Shown here: piece by piece, positions 14,426 through 19,737 of the stretch | Layout: every line of letters begins with the position of its first letter | Position numbering within the stretch: position 1 is the stretch's first letter | DNA from: CAZQQN01 sp964549595 | GTDB taxonomy: Bacteria > Bacteroidota > Bacteroidia > CAILMK01 > CAYYUA01 | NCBI GenBank assembly: GCA_964549595.1 | Contig: CAZJWK010000046.1 | Coordinates: 1 to 19,737 of the forward strand | Length of the DNA: 19,737 bases | Reading direction: 5' to 3' | The notes under the pieces: generated by a model | Databases searched by the model: none | Told to the model about the DNA's origin: nothing | Seen by the model: the letters and a program-made list of their open reading frames with translations, nothing else | Made by a program: the position numbers and the translations under genes

Positions 14426-14457
14426 ATCAGGCAGGGGAAGGTGTAGAACAGAAAACA

Positions 14458-15522
14458 TCAATAAGGGGTTTGGGTCGGTTCTACCTCCCCGTAATACTTC
14501 TTCCGTAGCCAGAAAGCTACCTGCACCAGCAGGATCAAAGCCGGCACCTCTATTAACGGCCCGATAACCCCCGCAAAAGCTTGACCGGAGTTCAAGCCAA
14601 AGACGGCTATGGCCACGGCAATGGCCAGCTCAAAATTGTTACCGGCCGCAGTAAAGGCCACAGCAGCGTTTTCGTCATACTTAGCACCAACAATTTTACT
14701 GACGAAAAAGCCTATCAGGAACATCAGGGTGAAATAAAGCAGCAACGGAATCGCAATGGTCACCACATCCATGGGGATATCGACAATCATCTCTCCTTTT
14801 AGCGAAAACATGACTATAATGGTGAACAACAAGGCAATAATGGTAATGGGAGAAATCGCAGGGATGAACTTTTGCTGGTACCATTCCTCACCCTTTTGTT
14901 TGACCAAAATGACCCGGCTTAAAATACCCAGTAAAAACGGAATACCCAGGTAAATGGCCACACTTTCGGCAATGGTAGCAATAGATATGTCAACAATAGC
15001 CCCTTCAAAACCGAAAAAAGGCGGTAGAATCGTAATAAAGATCCACGCATAAAAGCTATAAAAGAACACCTGGAAAATACTATTCAGTGCCACTAAGCCG
15101 GCTCCGTATTCTTTGCTGCCTTCAGCCAGGTCATTCCAAACCAGCACCATGGCAATACACCGTGCCAGACCGATCAAAATCAGGCCCACCATGTATTCCG
15201 GGTGGTTTTGCAGGAAAATGATAGCCAGGAAAAACATCACAATCGGCCCCACAATCCAATTCAAAACCAGGGAAACAGAAAGGATCTTGACATTTTTAAA
15301 CACCTCCGGTAAAAGCCTGTATTTCACTTTAGCCAAAGGCGGATACATCATAAGGATCAATCCGATGGCAATGGGAATGTTCGTAGAACCCACACTGCCG
15401 GCATCAATTAATTCGGAAGTGAAGGGGAAAAAGTAGCCAATAGCTACACCCGTGGCCATGGCCAGGAATATCCAGAGTGTAAGCAAGGACTCGAGCCAGC
15501 CCATCTTTTTCATGCTTGCCAT
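14458..15522 (-). CDS. acr3: Arsenite efflux permease Acr3
   Basis: This 354-residue, very hydrophobic protein has about ten membrane segments and the Acr3 signatures. The essential cysteine is C122 in GLARCIAMVLVWNDLA, and a conserved glutamate in a late membrane segment is E298 in GNNFELAIAVAIAVFGLNSG. Acr3 exports As(III), and in some cases Sb(III), across the inner membrane. It is the intact and presumably working permease of this locus, placed after arsA, with which it could form an ATP-driven pump. The gap to arsA is 281 bases and contains a REP-like palindrome, so acr3 may rely on read-through or on its own promoter; I found no good TAnnTTTG box there. The start could also be the ATG three codons later. 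A strong terminator follows. Confidence 0.95.
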   Translation of the reverse strand: MASMKKMGWLESLLTLWIFLAMATGVAIGYFFPFTSELIDAGSVGSTNIPIAIGLILMMYPPLAKVKYRLLPEVFKNVKILSVSLVLNWIVGPIVMFFLAIIFLQNHPEYMVGLILIGLARCIAMVLVWNDLAEGSKEYGAGLVALNSIFQVFFYSFYAWIFITILPPFFGFEGAIVDISIATIAESVAIYLGIPFLLGILSRVILVKQKGEEWYQQKFIPAISPITIIALLFTIIVMFSLKGEMIVDIPMDVVTIAIPLLLYFTLMFLIGFFVSKIVGAKYDENAAVAFTAAGNNFELAIAVAIAVFGLNSGQAFAGVIGPLIEVPALILLVQVAFWLRKKYYGEVEPTQTPY

Positions 15523-15617
15523 AATATCAAAGTCTTTTTTGTGGGTTTACAAATTGATGAATTGGATTAGTCACTTAAGCCATATTTCCTAACTCCTAAT
15601 AATAGCGAGATTAGGTT

Positions 15618-15710
15618 CCCTTCTTACTTTTGGAGAAGGGTTAGGAATGGGGGGCTTGGTGAAAATTAAAAAACCCCTCACTCCTACCCTCTCTCCCAAA
15701 GGGAGAGAGG
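15618..15710. repeat. REP-like palindromic intergenic element between arsA and acr3
   Basis: Two related hairpins face each other. The right one is perfect: CCTCTCTCCC (15688-15697), AAA, GGGAGAGAGG (15701-15710). The left one is degenerate: CCCTTCT (15618-15624) with AGAAGGG (15634-15640). The sequences inside (GGGTTAGGAATGGGG and CCCCTCACTCCTACCC) are also near complements, so the whole 93 bases can fold back on itself. Elements of this CCCTCACCC...CTCTCCC type occur in many copies in diverse bacterial genomes and give spurious short proteins containing SLPLGERVGVRG, as happens here on the minus strand. It may stabilise or cut off the arsA message. Confidence 0.7.
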
Positions 15711-15803
15711 AAGAAATTTTCCCCAAATGATTATTGTTAAACAGCCTATTTCCATTGATGAATTCATGCATTTTAACAGTCAATATGCTGGTTCTTTAAA
15801 CCC

Positions 15804-17585
15804 TTAAGGATTAACAGTTTCACCGGCCTGTTCACTGTAAAAATCCAGCAAACCCGGCAGTAAATGGTCTTTGACCAGGTAAGGAATGCCATACACCTGA
15901 TCCGCATACTTTTCCCGGATTGTGTAGAGGACCTCCCATTCCGCCATTGCCCGGCTTTTCAGCAAGGGATCTTTCAATTCCGGATGCATAGAGAGGCTCT
16001 GGTTCACCACCCAGGCATGCGGGGAAATACCTGCTCGCTCCAGGTCTTTTTGGAGTTCGGCTGATTCGCGCATCGGGGTCGTTTCAGGAAGGGAGACCAG
16101 GATAACTTTGGATAAGCTGCTGTCCTGTAGCATCATGTAAGGCGTTTTGATATTGCCCAGGTCTGATGAAGCATTGCGCATGACTTCCTGGTGATAACTG
16201 CCGGCCGTATCAAGCAGCATTAGCGTGTGCCCGGTTGGCGCTGTATCCACCACCACAAACTGCCGCTTGGCTTTTTGAATGGCTTTGGAAAAAGCATGAA
16301 AGACCGCTACTTCTTCGGTACAAGGAGATTTCAGGTCCTCTTCCAAAAGCTTCCTGCCTTCTTCATCCAGCTTGTCCCCTTTTTGGCGCAAGACCCTTTC
16401 CTGGTATTTGCGGGTTTCCTCCTTAGGGTCAATACGGTCAATCGTGAGATTGCCCGGAAGGGCTTCTAATTGATTAATAAAATCCTGTACATGGGCGGCC
16501 GGGTCTGTCGTGGTTAAATGGACATCATGGCCCTGACGGGCCATCATGAGGGCCAGGGCCGAAGCCGTGATGGTTTTGCCAACCCCACCTTTCCCCATGG
16601 TCATAATGAGGCCGTGGTCTTTTCCTTCCGTTAAGTCATTGACCAGCGCATCAATGCCTTCCAGGAAAGGCGTTACCTTTTGTTCAGGGGCAATGGCTTC
16701 ATGGAGAACTTCCGTTTGTAGCTGCTCATCCAAAAGTGAACGGAGTTTCTTCAAACCCAGCACATTGTACGGCAATAACGGGAAATGTTGCTGTTCTAAC
16801 CCCTGAAGGTTCTCCGGAATGGCATTGAGTTGGGCCCGGGCATTGGCTTCCATTTTTTGAGCAAAAGGATCAGAAGGGTCCAAAGCCTTGAAAACCCCGT
16901 TGATCAGCAGTTTTTGATGGCTAAGCCCCAATGCTTTGAGCTCCTCACTGGTCCGCGAAGCTTCTTTCAATGAAGATGCTTCAGCACGGGCCACCAGGTA
17001 AAACGTTGTTTGATCCGCATCCCGTAAGTTGGCTACGACTTTTTTGTACCGTTCCCGGCTGCTTTGAAGGGCAGAAGTCGGGCCCAGGCAGGAAGCGCCT
17101 TCCGGGTTTTGCTCAGCAAATTCCGCCCAGGCTGCCGGTAACTCCAATAGCCGAAGTGTATGACCGGTAGGCGCTGTGTCAAATAGGATGGTATCAAATT
17201 GACCGCCTTCATTTTCCCCGGAAATGAAACGGGCAAACTCATCAAAAGCCGCAATTTCGGTGGTGCAAGCCCCGGAAAGTTCTTCTTCCGTTTGCTTGAT
17301 TTCCTCCTCAGGCAAAGTGCCTTTCAACGGTTCCAGGATCCTGCTGCGATATTCCTCAGCCGCTATCTCCGGGTCAATATTGATGGCTGAAAGGTTCGGC
17401 AAGCCTTCAACCTGGCTGATCGATTCCGAAACCTTGCTTTCCAGTACGTCCTCAAGGTTGGAAGCCGGGTCGGTACTGACCAGCAATACGTTTTTCCCTT
17501 CATCGGCCAGTTTAACGGCAGTGGCACTGGCCAGGCAAGTCTTTCCTACGCCTCCTTTGCCCGTAAAGAACAGGTATGGTGTCAT
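15804..17585 (-). CDS. arsA: Arsenite-transporting ATPase ArsA (fused double domain)
   Basis: The 593 residues contain two homologous ATPase halves. The first has P-loop FTGKGGVGKT (7-16) and DTAPTGHTLRLLE (136-148). The second has MGKGGVGKT (330-338) and another DTAPTGHTLMLLD near 447. The three cysteines that bind As(III) in E. coli ArsA (C113, C172, C422) are all present, here C107 in SGACTTE, C166 in GASCLGP and C422 in SPCTEE. This is therefore a complete, allosterically competent ArsA, not a single-domain Get3-like protein. It energises arsenite export at the membrane. Here the partner permease should be Acr3, since no ArsB is present; ArsD, the usual metallochaperone, is absent too. 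It begins 6 bases after arsC, with AATAGG just before the ATG, and is clearly in the same transcript. Confidence 0.96.
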   Translation of the reverse strand: MTPYLFFTGKGGVGKTCLASATAVKLADEGKNVLLVSTDPASNLEDVLESKVSESISQVEGLPNLSAINIDPEIAAEEYRSRILEPLKGTLPEEEIKQTEEELSGACTTEIAAFDEFARFISGENEGGQFDTILFDTAPTGHTLRLLELPAAWAEFAEQNPEGASCLGPTSALQSSRERYKKVVANLRDADQTTFYLVARAEASSLKEASRTSEELKALGLSHQKLLINGVFKALDPSDPFAQKMEANARAQLNAIPENLQGLEQQHFPLLPYNVLGLKKLRSLLDEQLQTEVLHEAIAPEQKVTPFLEGIDALVNDLTEGKDHGLIMTMGKGGVGKTITASALALMMARQGHDVHLTTTDPAAHVQDFINQLEALPGNLTIDRIDPKEETRKYQERVLRQKGDKLDEEGRKLLEEDLKSPCTEEVAVFHAFSKAIQKAKRQFVVVDTAPTGHTLMLLDTAGSYHQEVMRNASSDLGNIKTPYMMLQDSSLSKVILVSLPETTPMRESAELQKDLERAGISPHAWVVNQSLSMHPELKDPLLKSRAMAEWEVLYTIREKYADQVYGIPYLVKDHLLPGLLDFYSEQAGETVNP

Positions 17586-17591
17586 CCTATT

Positions 17592-18026
17592 TCAGGTTTT
17601 TCCTTGTTCTGATAAAAGTGTATTCGCCCAATTTTCAACATAAGCCTGAATCTGATCCCGGGTTTCCCGGAAAGCTTGCAGGATCTCCGCTTCCGTTCCT
17701 TCCCCTTTTGCCGGGTCCGGGAAATCCTGATGTAAGCGCTCGGCCTTTCCCGGCATATAGGGGCAATTTTCATAAGCATGGTCACAGACCGTCAGGATGT
17801 AGTCAAAATTATGGTGCACCAGGTCATCAATGGTCTTGGATGCCTGGTTACGAATGTCAATGCCTACTTCCTGCATAACCTGGACAGCCCTGGGATTGAG
17901 GCCATGGGCTTCAATGCCGGCACTCTGAACCGCTGCACGGTCACCCAGGTAATACTTCAAAAAGCCTTCGGCCATTTGACTGCGGCAGGAATTGCCGGTG
18001 CAGAGGACTAAGATCTTCCAACCCAT
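17592..18026 (-). CDS. arsC: Arsenate reductase ArsC, thioredoxin-coupled (low-molecular-weight phosphatase fold)
   Basis: The 144 residues show the phosphatase P-loop CTGNSCR (C9 to R15) and the redox pair C81 and C88 in VCDHAYENC, equivalent to C10, C82 and C89 of S. aureus ArsC. It reduces arsenate to arsenite with electrons from thioredoxin, producing the form that ArsM, ArsA and Acr3 handle. The conserved acidic residue is in FPDPAKGEG (about 102-110), giving the aspartate of the DP motif. It is embedded between arsM (5 bases) and arsA (6 bases), so translational coupling is likely. Confidence 0.95.
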   Translation of the reverse strand: MGWKILVLCTGNSCRSQMAEGFLKYYLGDRAAVQSAGIEAHGLNPRAVQVMQEVGIDIRNQASKTIDDLVHHNFDYILTVCDHAYENCPYMPGKAERLHQDFPDPAKGEGTEAEILQAFRETRDQIQAYVENWANTLLSEQGKT

Positions 18027-18031
18027 AGCGG

Positions 18032-18853
18032 TTAGTCATTTTCTGGTTTCGTTCCCTGGATCGTGATGCTGGTTATACCTATTTCCCCGGCTTTGAAAGC
18101 CCTGATGGAATCTTCATCCAGGTATTCCTGTAAAATGGAATCGGGTAACTGAATGGCTTTTGCTTTATCAACCTGAATGGCTTTGAAACCTGCTTCCCTG
18201 ATATGATCAAGGTACTGTTCTCGAGGCAAAGCCCCTGAAATGCACCCTGCATACAATTCCGCCTGATCCTTAAAAGCCTGGGGTAGCTCCCCATCAGTCA
18301 CTATATCTGAAATGCTGAACTTACCACCCGAGTTTAAAACCCTGTAAATTTCACGGAAAGCTTTGGATTTTTCCGGCACCAGGTTAAGTACGCAATTACT
18401 CAGTACAACATCAACCGTTCCGGAATTTACCGGTAACGCCTCAATATCGCCTTCGAAGAATTCGACATTCTGGTATCCCATTTTTTGGCGGTTGGCTTCC
18501 GCTTTTTCGACCATTTCAGGGGCAAAATCAACCCCGATCACATGACCGTTCTCGCCCACCATAGAACGGGCCACAAAACAATCATTGCCGGCACCGGATC
18601 CTAAATCTAAAACCGTGCTGCCTTCCGGGATAGTAATGCCTTCAGTAGGGATGCCACACCCCAGCCCTAAATCAGCTTCCTCAACATAACCTTCGGTTTG
18701 GCTGTAGTCATCACTAAAAATGGTGTAATCCGGTTCTGAGCAACTTGCCGAAGCGCCACAACAGGAACTTTGGTTGGTCTCTTTGCTTTGCTCCGCAATT
18801 TCTGAATATTTCTGCTTTACGTAATCCTTGATATCGCCATTTTGATTGGACAT
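18032..18853 (-). CDS. arsM: Arsenite S-adenosylmethionine methyltransferase ArsM
   Basis: From the chosen start the protein has 273 residues, the usual ArsM length. The SAM site is VLDLGSGAGND (81-91). The arsenic-binding cysteines of the family are visible: the CC pair C31-C32 and C38 near the N-terminus, C66 in DLGLGCG, C154 in SNCVLNLVP and C204 in YAGCISGALP. It transfers methyl groups to As(III), giving methylated and volatile species. The frame is open to an upstream start at 18883 that would overlap arsR. I prefer ATG 18853, giving MSNQNGDIKDYVKQKYSEIA, the standard N-terminus, with a 17-base gap after arsR. Its presence indicates biotransformation as a second detoxification route beside export. 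Confidence 0.95.
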   Translation of the reverse strand: MSNQNGDIKDYVKQKYSEIAEQSKETNQSSCCGASASCSEPDYTIFSDDYSQTEGYVEEADLGLGCGIPTEGITIPEGSTVLDLGSGAGNDCFVARSMVGENGHVIGVDFAPEMVEKAEANRQKMGYQNVEFFEGDIEALPVNSGTVDVVLSNCVLNLVPEKSKAFREIYRVLNSGGKFSISDIVTDGELPQAFKDQAELYAGCISGALPREQYLDHIREAGFKAIQVDKAKAIQLPDSILQEYLDEDSIRAFKAGEIGITSITIQGTKPEND

Positions 18854-18870
18854 AATATAGCATTTTAGGT

Positions 18871-19203
18871 TCAACAATCGCAATTTTGGTCACTGACATA
18901 GTTGTCAAAAAAATCTCCAAACATCCGGCGGGCCTTTTCCCAGTGCTCACCATGGATGCAGTAGCAGACCCGTGGGCCGTCCACATCACCCTGGATAAGC
19001 CCGCAGCGCTTAAGCTCTTTCAGGTGCTGAGAAACGGTTGACTGGGACAAGGGCAATTCCTCTACGATGTCCCCACATATACAGGTTTGTTTTTCCGCCA
19101 GGTAACGCAGAATAGCAATCCGGGCCGGATGGGCCATGGCTTTGGCAAACAAGGCCAGTTGCTTGTCATTGTCCTCAAATACGTACGCTTTGGTAACGGC
19201 CAT
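18871..19203 (-). CDS. arsR: ArsR/SmtB-family arsenic-responsive repressor
   Basis: This 110-residue winged-helix protein opens with KAMAHPARIAILRYLAE and has the recognition helix region LSQSTVSQHLKELKRCGLI (about 52-70), then the wing GDVDGPRVCYCI. The first metal-site candidate is C41-x-C43 (TCICGDIV), in the same helix position as the ELCVCDL of classical ArsR. Further cysteines at 67, 80, 82, 108 and 110 could form an alternative site, including a C-terminal CDC. As(III) binding should release it from the promoter at 19219-19252, inducing the whole locus. It is the first gene of the arsR-arsM-arsC-arsA series. Confidence 0.93.
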   Translation of the reverse strand: MAVTKAYVFEDNDKQLALFAKAMAHPARIAILRYLAEKQTCICGDIVEELPLSQSTVSQHLKELKRCGLIQGDVDGPRVCYCIHGEHWEKARRMFGDFFDNYVSDQNCDC

Positions 19204-19218
19204 AAGCTTTCATTTTAT

Positions 19219-19252
19219 ATCGCAAATTTACGATTAAAGTTTGTTTGTGCAA
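19219..19252 (-). promoter_or_regulatory. ars promoter with palindromic ArsR operator over the -7 box
   Basis: On the minus strand TTG (19252-19250), 19 bases, and TAAATTTG (19230-19223) match the Bacteroidota promoter consensus exactly. The 16 bases 19219-19234, ATCGCAAATTTACGAT on the plus strand, form a palindrome with only one mismatched pair, centred on the -7 box. A repressor bound there would block RNA polymerase, so this is the expected ArsR operator. Transcription would start near 19216, 12 to 15 bases before the arsR ATG. Confidence 0.65.
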
Positions 19253-19345
19253 AAATTAACTAATTATAAAAATGGCGCAACCCGTTTTTTGGAGCCGGAA
19301 TAAATTGAAGGGGCGAACCAAACAGCTCCCAAGCGATTCAGCCGA

Positions 19346-19438
19346 CTACCGGCGGATAAGTTCCAGACCTATCGCTTCCTTGTAAGCATACAAATCCTGA
19401 AGAGCGAGGGAATTAATTAACGCTTGATTTTTGTTCAT
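19346..19438 (-). CDS. Possible 30-residue small protein
   Basis: An ATG at 19438 opens MNKNQALINSLALQDLYAYKEAIGLELIRR, ending in TAG at 19346. It looks like a charged amphipathic helix rather than random sequence, and it lies head to head with the antitoxin-like gene 24 bases away. I do not recognise it and see no promoter or ribosome binding site that proves expression. It may be a remnant of a longer gene or chance. The rest of the gap 19253-19462 holds nothing I can name. Confidence 0.2.
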   Translation of the reverse strand: MNKNQALINSLALQDLYAYKEAIGLELIRR

Positions 19439-19462
19439 TTTTATAATAAAAGAAATTGAATC

Positions 19463-19705
19463 ATGGATGCTAAAAGCCTGAAACTGGATTTAGTGCAGAA
19501 ATTGCTGTCAACTGAAGATGAAGCGGTCTTAGAAGCCGTTCAAAAAGTTTTGGAAAGCAACAAAGTGGCCCATTCTGTATCAGGAGCGCCCTTAACCAAA
19601 GAAGATTACGACCGGAAAATTGCTGAGGCAGAACAATCCATCAAAGACGGGAAAACCTACACCACTGGACAACTAAAGGATCAAATTAAACATACTTTCG
19701 CCTAA
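19463..19705 (+). CDS. Small antitoxin-like protein (type II toxin-antitoxin, RelB/ParD-like)
   Basis: This 80-residue, charged protein has an N-terminal helix pair (LKLDLVQKLLSTEDEAVLEAVQKVLE) and a C-terminal segment YDRKIAEAEQSIKDGKTYTTGQLKDQI. The pattern of I..A..sI..G...T..eL...I at the end is typical of small Bacteroidota antitoxins encoded just before a RelE/ParE-type toxin, where the C-terminal part wraps the toxin. The toxin itself would lie beyond the window; only 32 bases follow and no start codon can be assigned. An antitoxin role is thus inferred from pattern and layout, not proven. Confidence 0.55.
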   Translation: MDAKSLKLDLVQKLLSTEDEAVLEAVQKVLESNKVAHSVSGAPLTKEDYDRKIAEAEQSIKDGKTYTTGQLKDQIKHTFA

Positions 19706-19714
19706 AGGCGAAAG
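19695..19714. other. Hairpin across the stop codon of the antitoxin-like gene
   Basis: CTTTCGCC (19695-19702) pairs perfectly with GGCGAAAG (19707-19714) around the loop TAAA, which contains the TAA stop. The following ATTTATT is only weakly U-rich, so it may be a partial terminator or an attenuator that lowers expression of a downstream toxin relative to the antitoxin. Confidence 0.5.
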
Positions 19715-19737
19715 ATTTATTGGATAGGCTGGAAGCC

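Noticed and set aside
15589..15783. A 64-codon frame on the minus strand between arsA and acr3.
   Set aside because: Its middle is the translation of the REP-like palindrome (LPLGERVGVRG and IPNPSPK), a well-known spurious product of such elements.

Overview
The window comes from a Bacteroidota genome, most likely of the Cytophaga-like side of the phylum (phylum well supported, lower rank only an inference). The signs are promoters of the TTG-N19-TAnnTTTG type used by the Bacteroidota primary sigma factor, a type III glutamine synthetase, an OmpA/PD40 lipoprotein of PorE-like architecture, a bS16 with a long acidic tail, weak ribosome binding sites and a tRNA gene without an encoded CCA end.

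Positions 1-12,540 are mostly housekeeping: the 3' end of a ComEC-type competence gene; an enoyl-CoA hydratase; a convergent YihX-like HAD phosphatase; a CAT-anticodon tRNA, probably tRNA-Ile2; a SAM methyltransferase; the leftward cluster ffh-rpsP-rimM; type III glutamine synthetase; a large lipoprotein with TPR, PD40, carboxypeptidase-regulatory-like and OmpA domains; and NAD-dependent DNA ligase. The outstanding anomaly is in rpsP: the reading frame from its natural start at 4088 carries a TAA at codon 18 with clean bS16 homology in the same frame on both sides. The longest uninterrupted frame therefore begins only at an internal ATG (4013), 25 residues late.

Positions 12,541-19,300 are accessory. 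An orphan NarL/LuxR-type response regulator with a structured leader is followed by an arsenic resistance locus on the minus strand, transcribed arsR-arsM-arsC-arsA and then acr3. It would sense arsenite (ArsR), methylate it (ArsM), reduce arsenate (thioredoxin-type ArsC) and export arsenite (Acr3, possibly energised by a fused double-domain ArsA). A near-perfect 16-bp palindrome sits on the -7 box of the arsR promoter and is the obvious operator. A palindromic REP-like element lies between arsA and acr3. Beyond the acr3 terminator lies a second Acr3 gene, of a different branch, in advanced decay: two nonsense codons, two frameshifts, no metal-binding cysteine and no 5' part.

The right edge holds a small antitoxin-like gene whose stop codon is buried in a hairpin; any partner toxin would lie outside the window. 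I see no CRISPR array, transposase, integrase, rRNA or origin. I do not see a wholly new multi-gene system; the points most worth a second look are the rpsP nonsense codon, the palindromic double promoter at the tRNA gene, the response-regulator leader, and the decay and replacement of Acr3.
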